43,769 nt of DNA. Origin: an uncultured Collinsella sp. GTDB lineage: Bacteria > Actinomycetota > Coriobacteriia > Coriobacteriales > Coriobacteriaceae. The notes under the pieces were generated by a model that saw only the letters and a list, made by a program, of their open reading frames with translations, made no database searches and was not told where the DNA came from. A program made the position numbers and the translations under genes. The stretch is from assembly GCA_958439425.1 (NCBI GenBank), contig CAUBVH010000018.1, positions 1 through 43,769 on the forward strand, written 5' to 3'. Positions 13,952 through 23,056 of this stretch are shown here, piece after piece (the first letter of the stretch is position 1; each line of letters opens with the position of its first letter).

Positions 13952-15715
13952 ATGGCAGATTCCACCACCGATTACAACAATCAAGATCCCTTGGGTGACG
14001 AGGCGGCGGTTGTCGACGAGGTCGATGCCGCCGTCTCGGGCGCTCGCAAGAAGCCGCGCGCTGTCGATATGGTCCCCGAGGAGCCCGACGCGATGGCGCC
14101 GGATGAGGAATACCAGCTCACGCCGGCAGGTCGTCGTGAGCGCATTGGGCAGATCGTTCGCCTGATCAAAAAGTATCGCGTGTGGGACAACCTCACGCCG
14201 GTGCGCCTGCGTCGTCTGCTTGAAGAGCTCGGCCCTATGTTCGTCAAGATGGGGCAGATTCTGGCTAACCGCTCCGAGATTTTGCCGCAGCGGTTTTGCG
14301 ACGAGCTGCGTCGTCTGCGCTCCGATGTAGAGCCGGTGCCGTATGAGGTAGTGCTCCGGTGTCTGGAAGAGGAGTACGGCCAGCGCCTGGGGCAGATGTT
14401 CGACGCGATCGACCCCAATCCGCTCGGAAGCGCGTCGCTCGCGCAGGTACACCGTGCCCGCCTGGTGACCGGCGAGGACGTGGCCGTTAAGGTACAGCGC
14501 CCCGGCGCGCAGCAGGTGATGGCTCAGGATATCGACATCATCCGTTCGGTGGTGCGTATCGTCTCAAAGTTCGTCAACACCGACCAGTTTGTTGACCTGC
14601 ACGGCGTGGTCGAAGAGCTGTGGACCTCGTTTCGCGAGGAAACCAACTTTTTGGCCGAGGCCAAAAACCTCAACGATTTCTATGAGTTCCATAAGAGCGT
14701 CCATGGCGTGTCGTGTCCCAAATCCTACTTGGACCTTTGCACCGAGCACGTCGTGGTCATGGACTACATTGACGGCATCTCGATTGCCGATCCCGAGCGC
14801 CTGGTGGCCGAGGGCTATGACCTGGAAAAGATCGGCTCGGCGATTGTCGAGGACTATTCGACGCAGGTGCTCGATGATGGCTTTTTCCATGCCGACCCGC
14901 ATGCGGGAAACATCATTCTCAAGGACGGCGTCGTTTACTTTATCGACCTGGGCATGGTCGGGCGCATGTCGAGCCACGACCGCGGTATCGTTAAGGACAT
15001 GATTTTCGCCGTGGCCGAGGGCGACGTGCCCAAGCTCAAGGACTCCCTCATGCGCTTTGCCGTGACACGCGGCGATTCTGCCGAGCTCGATCATTCGGCT
15101 TTTTTGTCCGACCTGGACTTTATCGTCGCCGACTTTGCGGGCCTCGATCTTAAGGACCTGGATATCGGCGAGTTTTTGACCTCGCTGTTAAACCTGGCGC
15201 GCAAGAATGACGTTGAGCTGCCGAGCGTGGTGACGATGTTCGCCCGCGGCATGGTGACACTCGAGGGTCTGCTGACCGAGTACATGCCCAACGTCAACAT
15301 GATCCAGATCATCCAGACGCATATCAAAAACGAGAAGAGCACCTATGCGCGCGTCCGCGAAATGGGGCGCGATCTTGCCGCGAGCAGCTATCGCGCGGCA
15401 AAAGGCTCGCTCGAGGCGGCCGAGTATCTGGGCTTGGCGTCGCGCATGCTCACGCGCGGCCAGCTTAAGGTGAACACGCAGATCATGAGCAGCGATAAGG
15501 CGCTGCGGCAGCTGGGTGGAATTATCGACCGTATGTCGATGGCAATTGTGATCGCCGGTCTGTTTATCGGTTCGTCGGTGGTGTACTACGCGCGCATCGA
15601 GCCGGTTGTGTTCGGTATCCCGGTCATTGGCTTTATGGGCTACGTGAGCGCGCTGGTGCTGGCGTTGATGCTGGGCCGCGAGATCTGGCGCAACAGTCAC
15701 GGCGGCAAGCGGTAA
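13952..15715 (+). CDS. ABC1/UbiB-family atypical kinase
   Basis: A 587-aa member of the AarF/ABC1/UbiB family of protein-kinase-like proteins. Family features are present: KMGQILANRSEILPQRF (the KxGQ motif), the alanine-rich nucleotide loop GSASLAQVHRA, lysine in VAVKVQRPG, and the catalytic and metal motifs HADPHAGNI and FIDLGMVG. Two C-terminal membrane helices (MAIVIAGLFIGSSVVYYA and a following IGFMGYVSALVLALMLG) anchor it. Relatives influence quinone or isoprenoid lipid metabolism; the substrate here is unknown. It follows the helical 138-aa gene by 8 nt and ends before a terminator at 15802-15829. Confidence 0.93.
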   Translation: MADSTTDYNNQDPLGDEAAVVDEVDAAVSGARKKPRAVDMVPEEPDAMAPDEEYQLTPAGRRERIGQIVRLIKKYRVWDNLTPVRLRRLLEELGPMFVKMGQILANRSEILPQRFCDELRRLRSDVEPVPYEVVLRCLEEEYGQRLGQMFDAIDPNPLGSASLAQVHRARLVTGEDVAVKVQRPGAQQVMAQDIDIIRSVVRIVSKFVNTDQFVDLHGVVEELWTSFREETNFLAEAKNLNDFYEFHKSVHGVSCPKSYLDLCTEHVVVMDYIDGISIADPERLVAEGYDLEKIGSAIVEDYSTQVLDDGFFHADPHAGNIILKDGVVYFIDLGMVGRMSSHDRGIVKDMIFAVAEGDVPKLKDSLMRFAVTRGDSAELDHSAFLSDLDFIVADFAGLDLKDLDIGEFLTSLLNLARKNDVELPSVVTMFARGMVTLEGLLTEYMPNVNMIQIIQTHIKNEKSTYARVREMGRDLAASSYRAAKGSLEAAEYLGLASRMLTRGQLKVNTQIMSSDKALRQLGGIIDRMSMAIVIAGLFIGSSVVYYARIEPVVFGIPVIGFMGYVSALVLALMLGREIWRNSHGGKR

Positions 15716-15801
15716 CGATTTCCCGGGGTCGGGGGAAACGGGTTATTTTGCTCGGCGCCCCATCCGCATCCTTTCCTATCGCAAACCATAGCTTTTACCT
15801 T

Positions 15802-15829
15802 GGGCTTCGCCTGTGTGCGGGGCCCTTTT
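15802..15829 (+). terminator. Rho-independent terminator
   Basis: GGGCTTCGC, loop, GCGGGGCCC then TTTT. It ends the UbiB operon and separates it from the cobalamin riboswitch. Confidence 0.7.
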
Positions 15830-15857
15830 GCGTGCTACCATATCGACAGTAATAATC

Positions 15858-16036
15858 GATGGCCTAGATGGTGGTGCGGAGACGCACGAATGCGCGGTTT
15901 TCCTGCGCGTTTGGGAGAATCGGGGTGCAAGTCCCCGGCTGTACCAGTAACCGTAATTCCTCTTGGCCCGGGATGGTCGCGCCGCAGATCGGACGGCGCG
16001 CCCGGGTCGTTAAGGTTAAGTCGGATCGCCTCCCAT
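15858..16036 (+). promoter_or_regulatory. Cobalamin riboswitch
   Basis: The conserved core is visible: GGGAGAA, then CGGGGTGCAAGTCCCCGG (matching CGGUGxAAxUCCG), CTGTACCAGTAACCGTAA (matching CxGxxCCxGxxACxGUxA), a long GC-rich side stem (CGCGCCG/CGGCGCG) and a 3' B12-box-like AGTCGGATCGCC. Upstream hairpins TGCGGAGACGCA and GCGCGG...CTGCGC fit the 5' domain. The spacing and order fit the Rfam cobalamin family. About 145 nt separate it from the ATG of the surface protein at 16182; hairpins in this stretch may be the expression platform. It should reduce expression when adenosyl- or another cobalamin is abundant. Confidence 0.85.
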
Positions 16037-16181
16037 CTTGCGCGCGGCCGCGGTGTATGCCGCCGGCACGCGTTGGGCTCTGGAGGGAAGGGGGACCCCG
16101 ATGGGGGTACTCGAGCGCAATGTGCGCGATGACGTGGGGCAGCCGCTGGGCAATGCCCCAAGTGCAGACAGTAGGAGACAA

Positions 16182-19100
16182 ATGGATATGTTTGAGGACG
16201 AGTGCCAGCGCGCCTCGTGGCGTCCGTATGGAGCGATTGCCCGCGGCGTAGCCAAGCGCGGTCTGGTGGCGTTCCTGGCTTTTGCCATGGCTTTTGGCAC
16301 CACGCCGGCGCAACTTTGGGCCGAGGGCGCCGAGGGCATCGCCGAGGCCGTGACGCAGGCTGCGACGGGCGGCGAGGGCACGGCGGCTGATGGCGCTGCT
16401 GCTGGTGCCGGCGTGACGAGCGCTGCCGACGGTACCGCCGCCGATGATGCTATTGAAAATGCCAGCGGCGGCGATAGCGCGACGGCCAGTGACGCAGACA
16501 ATGCGGAGGGTTCGGCCGCGTCGATGCCTGCTGCATCCGGGCAGGGCGATGCGTCCGACTCCGTTGCTGCTACTTCTGCGCGTTCGGCATATGTAACCGT
16601 TGACTCGGTCGAAATTGTCGATGCTGACGGCAACGGTCTTGCCTATGGTAACCGTACCGCCAAGGTAGGGGATACCGTTAAGGTCACGGCCTATTACGAG
16701 GACGATTGGGGCGATGACGAGGAGATTTCCTCGTCCGAGTACGCACAGCTGGGATACCAGTGGTATGTCGGCAAGAGCCAGTCCGCAGCGCCGACTACAT
16801 CGACCTTTACCGCTATCGAGGGGGCGACTGCTCGCGAGCTCAAGCTGACCTCCGATCTTGCTGGCAAATACGTTGCGTGTCGTGTTGCGTATGGCGACGG
16901 CACCGGTGACTATAAGTTTACGGCAAGCCTCAAGAATTCCGTAGAGGCTCCTGCCGAGCCCGAGGCTCCCAAGTCTGACGAGGCTAAGAAACTGGACGAG
17001 GCGCTCGCGAAACTCAAGGCCGATGGCTATTCGGGCTGGTATCCCAATCCGTCTCAGGGGACCGATACCAACATTTGCTCCATGCTTTCGGCGAAACTTG
17101 CCAACTTGGGCTACTCGGATATCAAGGTTTCGCTTGCTGGCGTAACCTATGGTGGTCGCGATCCCAAGCAGGATGGTGGCATCGCGGATGACGGAAAGAT
17201 CTCCTATTTCTTCCTGTCTCCCGCAGATAAGACCTCCACGCTTGATTACTCGCTGCTTCGCCAGTTTACGCCGACGTATACGCTGGCGCTTGGCTCCGAG
17301 AGCGCGGCGTATACGCCTGGTCGTTCATCGACGCTTGCATGGGACGGCGGCAAGGTCGTCGCCTATCTTAAGGCGGCATGGGCTCATGTTAAGGGCCTGC
17401 CCGATGAAATTGAGGCGGGCGTTAATCAGGGAACGCTTCCCGGCTCGATCAGCATCAACGGAATAAAGGTCGCTTCTATTAGCTGGATGAGCCTGAACGA
17501 CTCCGTTGCCAAGGTGAATTCGAGCTATGGTGATCCGGCGGTTACGTATACCCATGGTATGACCGATCAGACCGCCGAGTTCACGGCTACACTTTCGCTG
17601 GCGGTTCCTGGCTACGGTAACGTTCCGTCGAATGGGACGGCTTATCTGGTCTCCTATACCGTCAAGGCAAAATCTCAGGATCAGATTGATGCCGAAAAGG
17701 CCGAGCTGTCCGCCGCGCTCGACCGCATTGTGCTCAAGGATTTTGAGACCAAAAAAGAAATCGATACCAATGCCGTTGAGGGTGACATCCAGCTGCCCAA
17801 TACGCGTCGCTCTGGTATTGACGCTCCATCCGGCGCCAAGCTTTCTTATACATCGAGCAATGAGGCTGTCGCGAAGGTCAACGGCTACCGTGTGGTTGTC
17901 ACCCGCGATATCGAAGGCGCCACGAATGACGCAGTCATCACCGCGACCCTTACAAAGGATGGCATAACCGCAACGCGTGACATTGCCATCAAGGTCAAGC
18001 CCATCGCTGATTCCGAGATTGACCAGGCTGCAGCATTTATGCAGCAGGTCAAGGACGCCTACGCAAAGTCCCTGCTCGGCGCGAACGCTTCGGTTGACGC
18101 AGTTACCGAGGATCTGTCGACCTTTGCCGAGGCGGTGCCTACCGCAGACGGCGGCATCGAGTACCGTAAGGGTAAGGACAGCAAGCTATCCGGCGTTGTG
18201 GCAGCTGATCTGCCTGGATACGACGCCATGTCGGGAAATGACTGGCGCACGTACCGTACGAGTGACTCCACGGTTATCTCTAACGAAAACCTTAAGGTAA
18301 AGCGCCCCGAGGCCGATACCCTTGTTACGGTCGAGAGCAACCTGACGTACGCCAAGTACGAATCCCTTGCGAAGGCGCATCCCGAGAACGTTAAGCTGCA
18401 GAGCCTCGTTAACCAGAGCGTTAAGGCAACGTATCGCGTCGTCGGTACGGTTGACCACTCCGACCCCAAGATTTCCGTTGCCTTTAAGCTCGTTGGCGTC
18501 GACGCCGACGGCAACGATGAGGTTTGGGCGGATTCGGCGAAGAGCGTCGTTTATGGTTCGACCGCAGGCGATGTGATCGAGGACGCCTTAAAGGGCATGA
18601 CGCATACCGCGACTGGCGTGGGCACTGCCGATTACTATCTGAGCGATATCACTTCGGCCGATGGTCGCAAGCTGGGCTGGGATGCGTCGACGGGCAAGTA
18701 CTGGCAGCTCTTTGTTAACGGGAAGGCTTCTGATGTTGGCGCCGGCCAGGTCGCCCTTGCCCCCGGCGATAGCGTTGTGCTGTATTACTCCGCTTCTGGT
18801 ACCAGTCTTGACGAGATTGGGCAGGCTAAAGTCAAAGCCTCGTTGAGTCTGATTGGCCCTGATGCGAACGGAAGCAATGCGGTCTGGTATTCCCTGAACG
18901 ATGCAAAGCTCCAAAGCGGCGCAACGGCTGCCGATCTGACGGTGATGGCGCTGAAGGCTTCGGGCCTTGAGTATGAGCTTTTGACGCCGGAGAAGGACGG
19001 CTATTTCTACCTTTCGAGCATCACGTCGTCCTACGGCAAAAAGCTTGCCTACGATAAGGAGTCGGGCCGTTACTGGCAGCTCTACGTCAATGGCGTGTAT

Positions 19101-21071
19101 TCTAAATTTGGCGCCGACCAGGTGACGCTCAAGCCTGGCGACAATATTCAGTATGTCTATGCGTCCGATAACGAGAAGCCGCTCGACGGCGTTGTTCTGA
19201 ATCCGAACGCCGCGCGCCCCAATTGGGATAGCGACTGGTCGGGCTTTACGAGTGCCGACAAAGTGACCGATGCCCCCGTGCCCACCAAGGACGCCGAGGC
19301 AAAGTGGGTAAGCGAACTCAAGGCTTCGTACGAATGGAGCAAGGGCATCTCCGACCCGTTGCTGGTTGGCGATTACCTCTATGTTGCCGTTGGCTCCAAG
19401 CTGCTCAAGAAGAATGTCGACACAGGTGAGACTGTTGCCGAATCGCCTTTGGCGACAAAGATCGACTCGACTTCGCGCATGGTATACACCGGCGGCGTCG
19501 TGCTCGTGCCGCTCTCGGGCGGTCGTCTGCAGGCGCTGACGGTTGATGCCCTAGCGACGGTTTGGGTAACCGATGAATTGCCCGCTGGCCCCGATGGCGC
19601 CCAGCAATCACTTGCGTCCATTACGGTTCGTGACGGCTATGCCTACTTTGGTACGGCATCGGCCGGTTGGACTGACTCGAGCGACGGCTACCTGCTCTGC
19701 GTGCGCGTCTCCGATGGCAAGGTCATGTGGCAGCATAAGAACGAGAACAGCAAGGGCTATTACTGGACCGGCATGGCCTTCTCGGGCAACTATGGCGTTA
19801 TCGCGGACGATTCCGGTACGGTGAGCACGGTCGACCCCGAAACTGGAAAGACCGTTGCGTCGCTCAAGATCGCCGACCGCGTGCGCACGACCGTGCTGGT
19901 CGATGGGCCGATCGCTTATGTCGTGAGCGCCGATGGCGTCTTACATAAGCTTTCGGTTGGGGTGGACGGAGCGCTTTCCGAGCTTGGCAAGGTGGCGTTT
20001 GGTAGCAGCTCGACTTCGACGCCGGTGCTGGTTAACGGCAAGATTGTGGTTGGAGGCGCATCGACGGATTCGTTCACTGGCGGCTACCAGAACAAATACA
20101 CCTACCACTATGGCCAGATGGCGGTCATCGATGCCGATACACTTACGGTGAAGTATTCCATCTGCAAGGCGGACGGCAGCTACATTCGTCAGGGGGCTTC
20201 GGGCGGCGGTGATGTAAAGTCGCAACCGGTTGTTTCTGTCCAGAACGGCGAGACGTACGTGTACTTCACGTCCAACAACAACCCGGGTGGCATCTATCGC
20301 TACTGTATTGGCGATAGCGAGGCAGAGCTGCTCTACACTCCGGACGCCAAAGATCAACAGTATTGCATGGCCTCCATTTCGGTCGGGTCCGATGGCTCGC
20401 TCTACTATGTCAACGACTCCGGTAAGCTGTTTGCCGTCAAGGGTAACGGCCAGAGGGTCAAGCGCTATAACGTGACGTTCGACGCTAACGGCGAAGATGC
20501 GGCGATGCCCGATTCTCAGCGCGTGAAGGAGGGCAAGACGGCGACGGAGCCCTCGACCAAGCCGCAGTGCAAGGGCTACACCTTCGCCGGTTGGTACACT
20601 GACGAGGCCTGCACCAAGGCGTATGACTTTAGCGCTGCGGTGACGGCGGATATGACGCTGTATGCCAAGTGGGTCAAGAATGCTGTCGACAATAATGGCG
20701 GCAACGGTGGCTCCAATGGCAATGCGGGCGGCTCTGGCAATGGTGCCAACTCCGGCAACGGAACGAGCGGCCAGCAGAGCGGCGGCGCCGTTGCTCCGGG
20801 GCAGACGCCGGCCTCCAAGACCACCACGACCGAGACCAAGGACGGCAAGGATTCCAAGAAGGATTCCGATAAGAAGGACAAGAAGTCTGACAAGAAGGAC
20901 GACAAGTCCGACAAGTCCGATACGGGCTCGTCTGCTACGACTGCCGCTAAGAAGCCTGCCGAGGCTTCCGCGCGGGAGTCTGGCTTCAACCCGCTCGCCA
21001 TCGTTGGCGTGGCGGCTGGCGTGATCGGTCTCGCCGTCATCGGCGTGTTCGTGCTCACCAAGCGTCGGTAG
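16182..21071 (+). CDS. Large surface protein with DUF4430 (transcobalamin-like) and beta-propeller domains
   Basis: A 1629-aa exported protein. TAGGAGACAA precedes the ATG at 16182. The N-terminus has a signal-type helix (GLVAFLAFAMAFGTTPAQLW). Then come an Ala/Asp-rich linker, Ig-like modules, and two DUF4430-type domains at about residues 758-873 and 882-998, each ending in the hallmark YWQL(F/Y)VNG and PGD blocks. A PQQ-like propeller follows (about 1045-1420; repeated DxxTGxxxA-type blades), then an InlB-type repeat (YNVTFDANG ... YTFAGWYTDEAC, about 1427-1499), a Lys/Asp-rich stretch and a C-terminal membrane helix with KRR. There is no LPxTG. DUF4430 resembles the cobalamin-binding region of transcobalamin. 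With the riboswitch upstream, a cobalamin-capturing surface receptor is the likely role. Confidence 0.85.
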   Translation: MDMFEDECQRASWRPYGAIARGVAKRGLVAFLAFAMAFGTTPAQLWAEGAEGIAEAVTQAATGGEGTAADGAAAGAGVTSAADGTAADDAIENASGGDSATASDADNAEGSAASMPAASGQGDASDSVAATSARSAYVTVDSVEIVDADGNGLAYGNRTAKVGDTVKVTAYYEDDWGDDEEISSSEYAQLGYQWYVGKSQSAAPTTSTFTAIEGATARELKLTSDLAGKYVACRVAYGDGTGDYKFTASLKNSVEAPAEPEAPKSDEAKKLDEALAKLKADGYSGWYPNPSQGTDTNICSMLSAKLANLGYSDIKVSLAGVTYGGRDPKQDGGIADDGKISYFFLSPADKTSTLDYSLLRQFTPTYTLALGSESAAYTPGRSSTLAWDGGKVVAYLKAAWAHVKGLPDEIEAGVNQGTLPGSISINGIKVASISWMSLNDSVAKVNSSYGDPAVTYTHGMTDQTAEFTATLSLAVPGYGNVPSNGTAYLVSYTVKAKSQDQIDAEKAELSAALDRIVLKDFETKKEIDTNAVEGDIQLPNTRRSGIDAPSGAKLSYTSSNEAVAKVNGYRVVVTRDIEGATNDAVITATLTKDGITATRDIAIKVKPIADSEIDQAAAFMQQVKDAYAKSLLGANASVDAVTEDLSTFAEAVPTADGGIEYRKGKDSKLSGVVAADLPGYDAMSGNDWRTYRTSDSTVISNENLKVKRPEADTLVTVESNLTYAKYESLAKAHPENVKLQSLVNQSVKATYRVVGTVDHSDPKISVAFKLVGVDADGNDEVWADSAKSVVYGSTAGDVIEDALKGMTHTATGVGTADYYLSDITSADGRKLGWDASTGKYWQLFVNGKASDVGAGQVALAPGDSVVLYYSASGTSLDEIGQAKVKASLSLIGPDANGSNAVWYSLNDAKLQSGATAADLTVMALKASGLEYELLTPEKDGYFYLSSITSSYGKKLAYDKESGRYWQLYVNGVYSKFGADQVTLKPGDNIQYVYASDNEKPLDGVVLNPNAARPNWDSDWSGFTSADKVTDAPVPTKDAEAKWVSELKASYEWSKGISDPLLVGDYLYVAVGSKLLKKNVDTGETVAESPLATKIDSTSRMVYTGGVVLVPLSGGRLQALTVDALATVWVTDELPAGPDGAQQSLASITVRDGYAYFGTASAGWTDSSDGYLLCVRVSDGKVMWQHKNENSKGYYWTGMAFSGNYGVIADDSGTVSTVDPETGKTVASLKIADRVRTTVLVDGPIAYVVSADGVLHKLSVGVDGALSELGKVAFGSSSTSTPVLVNGKIVVGGASTDSFTGGYQNKYTYHYGQMAVIDADTLTVKYSICKADGSYIRQGASGGGDVKSQPVVSVQNGETYVYFTSNNNPGGIYRYCIGDSEAELLYTPDAKDQQYCMASISVGSDGSLYYVNDSGKLFAVKGNGQRVKRYNVTFDANGEDAAMPDSQRVKEGKTATEPSTKPQCKGYTFAGWYTDEACTKAYDFSAAVTADMTLYAKWVKNAVDNNGGNGGSNGNAGGSGNGANSGNGTSGQQSGGAVAPGQTPASKTTTTETKDGKDSKKDSDKKDKKSDKKDDKSDKSDTGSSATTAAKKPAEASARESGFNPLAIVGVAAGVIGLAVIGVFVLTKRR

Positions 21072-21959
21072 GTGAGGGCCGTGTCCAATAAACCTCAGGA
21101 CGCCGACTCCAAGCAGCTCGACTCGTCGTTTATCCAGCTCGACGATGCAAAGCAAAAGGGCGCCGCTTCGGCGGCGTCCGCCCCGCGGCGCAAGGCGCTT
21201 GCTGGTGTTCTTGCAGCTGCCTGCATCGTTTTGATCGTTGTTTCGCTGGGCTTTGTCCAGCCTTCCACCAGCGGCGCTTGGTCTATCGATTGGATTGCTC
21301 AGGCCGTGGCGGGAAAGAGCGTTGCCGACTCTGGTTCCACCACCTCCGGCAAGGCAGGGGCAGCGGGTTCCTCGTCTTCTGATGCTGTGGGCTCCGAGTC
21401 CAAGAGTTCGGATGAATCGGACTCCAACGACGATTCTAAATCTTCGGATAAGGACTCAAATAAGGACTCGAAGGAGAAGAAGTCCGAAGGCAAGGGCGGC
21501 AAGAAGTCCAGCAACACGTCTGCCGGACAGGGCTCCGAATCCGCCGGTGGATCGAGCTCTTCTTCGGGCGGTGGCTCGGTGTCTGGCGGTGGGCCTGCAT
21601 CCAACGGTGGCGGCGCCTCTGCGGGCAATCAGGACGGCTCGCAGCAGTCTGGCTACGTCACGGTGACGGTTTCGGTCACATCGAGCGCCGTAGGCAATCC
21701 TGTGTCTTCTGGCGGCACCTTCACCTTTAACGAGGGCGCTACGGTCTACGATGCCCTGTGCGCTCTGGGCCTTTCCGTCAATGCGCACGGCTCGTCATAC
21801 GGAACGTATGTTGCCGCTATTGGCGGTCTAGCCGAGAAGGAGCACGGTGGTAACAGCGGTTGGATGTACTCCGTTAACGGTGTGACGCCCATGACGGCGT
21901 GCAGCAACTACGTCCTATCCAACGGCGACAGCGTCGTCTGGTATTACGTAACGGGCTAA
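21072..21959 (+). CDS. Membrane-anchored DUF4430 protein
   Basis: A 295-aa protein with a short cytosolic N-terminus, one membrane helix (ALAGVLAAACIVLIVVSLGF, about residues 39-58), a long Ser/Lys/Gly linker and a C-terminal DUF4430 domain (FNEGATVYDALCALG, NSGWMYSVNG, LSNGDSVVWYYVTG). The GTG start directly abuts the preceding TAG, so translation is probably coupled; a second GTG at 21081 is possible. Sharing the riboswitch-led transcript and the DUF4430 fold with the large upstream protein, it probably binds cobalamin at the outer membrane face and may hand it on. No ABC transporter is adjacent; the operon ends at the terminator at 21980-22019. Confidence 0.83.
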   Translation: MRAVSNKPQDADSKQLDSSFIQLDDAKQKGAASAASAPRRKALAGVLAAACIVLIVVSLGFVQPSTSGAWSIDWIAQAVAGKSVADSGSTTSGKAGAAGSSSSDAVGSESKSSDESDSNDDSKSSDKDSNKDSKEKKSEGKGGKKSSNTSAGQGSESAGGSSSSSGGGSVSGGGPASNGGGASAGNQDGSQQSGYVTVTVSVTSSAVGNPVSSGGTFTFNEGATVYDALCALGLSVNAHGSSYGTYVAAIGGLAEKEHGGNSGWMYSVNGVTPMTACSNYVLSNGDSVVWYYVTG

Positions 21960-21979
21960 ATGCCTCGACGTAACGCGCC

Positions 21980-22019
21980 AAACGGGCGGTTTGGACCAAC
22001 ATCCGAGCCGCCCGTTTTT
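21980..22019 (+). terminator. Rho-independent terminator
   Basis: AAACGGGCGG, an 18-nt loop, CCGCCCGTTTTT. It ends the DUF4430 operon. Confidence 0.88.
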
Positions 22020-22025
22020 ATGCGA

Positions 22026-22320
22026 ATGGGATACCGTTTCCCAATCGAGGCTCAACCGGATATTGCATCCCGCTCTGTAGGCGAATTCCGGGACACAGTT
22101 TCCGCATCAGCATTCATTGGGAAAGCGCATCCCGTTCTAGACGTCGATAACGGGATGCGCTTTCCGTTTCGGCGTCCGCGGGAAACTGCGTCCCGGACTC
22201 ACCGCTCAGACCGGGACACAGTTTCCGCTAGGACGGCGTTGCGGAAGCTGTGTCCCGGTCTGAGACTGCAATCTGGGATGCACTTTCCGGAACGGCGCTC
22301 ATGGGGAAACTGTGTCCCAT
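22026..22320. repeat. Ten short repeats in alternating orientation
   Basis: Ten copies of a 14-18-nt unit with core GGGAyrCrsTTTCC lie at 22026-22041(+), 22055-22071(-), 22089-22105(+), 22119-22134(-), 22151-22166(+), 22179-22195(-), 22211-22228(+), 22241-22258(-), 22273-22290(+) and 22302-22320(-). Orientation alternates strictly, and midpoints are 29-34 nt apart. Gaps between copies are unrelated in sequence. Each neighbouring pair can form a hairpin. It follows the terminator of the DUF4430 operon and fills the gap to the convergent GtrA gene. I see no coding potential. Confidence 0.85.
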
Positions 22321-22374
22321 TCATGCACTGTAGCCCACCTCGTGCGCCTTCCTCGGCAGGCTCTGCAAACAAAA

Positions 22375-22404
22375 AGCCGGTTGGAACGTGAATTCCAACC
22401 GGCT
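22375..22404 (-). terminator. Rho-independent terminator
   Basis: AGCCGGTTGGAA and its complement around a short loop; on the minus strand TTTTTGTTT follows. It ends the GtrA gene at 22430-22837. Confidence 0.88.
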
Positions 22405-22429
22405 GCGAAGCGAGATTATGTTGGGCCGT

Positions 22430-22837
22430 CTACGACTGCGCGCCCTCGAGGAAAAGGCGACGGCTAAAGTAGTTGTACCAGGTGACCAGGAACGTGGCGA
22501 TGGCCTTCATGGCCTGGTAGCCGATGCTCAAAAACGTGACGCCCACAAACATGTACAGGTCGTTGAGGCCCAAACCAATCACCGACAGGATGGTGAAGAT
22601 CGTGAACTCGCGCTTGCGGCTCATGCCCTCGCGATGGTCGAACACATACTTCATGCTGAGCCAGTAGTTGACCACGACGGACGTGATAAACGAGATCGTG
22701 GTGCTCATCAAAAAGTCGAGATGGAACAGCTCGACGAGCGCAATGAGCATGCCCCAGTCGATGCCAAAGGAGATAAGACCCACGACAGCGAACTTGAGGA
22801 ATTGCTTAGTATGAGGTTGTGCCAGTGCCTTGCGCAC
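22430..22837 (-). CDS. GtrA family membrane protein, copy 1
   Basis: A 135-aa membrane protein with four predicted helices (FLKFAVVGLISFGIDWGMLI, a second around STTISFITSVVVNYWLSMKY, a third around FTILSVIGLGLNDLYMF, and a fourth around YQAMKAIATFLVTWYNY). The FxxVG start, NYxxxxKYVF and the end FxRRLFLEG are GtrA hallmarks. GtrA proteins are thought to flip polyprenyl-linked sugars for cell-wall or surface glycosylation. The start is a GTG with only a weak upstream site, so it is less certain. No glycosyltransferase is adjacent. A paralog lies at 23057-23452. Confidence 0.9.
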   Translation of the reverse strand: MRKALAQPHTKQFLKFAVVGLISFGIDWGMLIALVELFHLDFLMSTTISFITSVVVNYWLSMKYVFDHREGMSRKREFTIFTILSVIGLGLNDLYMFVGVTFLSIGYQAMKAIATFLVTWYNYFSRRLFLEGAQS

Positions 22838-22986
22838 GTAATCACATCCAATGCGTTGACGAATCGAGCAGAGGATACTTTAGAGCTTTTGCAAGGGAAA
22901 CGTAAGGGCTTTGCCAAGAACTATACGAACTCGTCAAATTTGCAAGAGACAATCCGCAAACGTCGTAAATCCTTCCGTAAATGAGC

Positions 22987-23032
22987 AAGGCCCACGAACA
23001 ACGCAGCGTTCGACGCGCGCCGTCCGTGGGCC
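22987..23032 (-). terminator. Hairpin terminator after GtrA copy 2
   Basis: On the minus strand GGGGCCCACGGAC...GTTCGTGGGCCTT forms a long stem between the two GtrA genes, ending the 23057-23452 transcript. Confidence 0.6.
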
Positions 23033-23056
23033 CCGTAGTGCAAGGAGGAGGTCGAG

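Noticed and set aside
16182..21071. LPxTG sortase anchoring of the large surface protein
   Set aside because: No LPxTG-type motif precedes the C-terminal helix; it ends in a simple membrane helix with a KRR tail.
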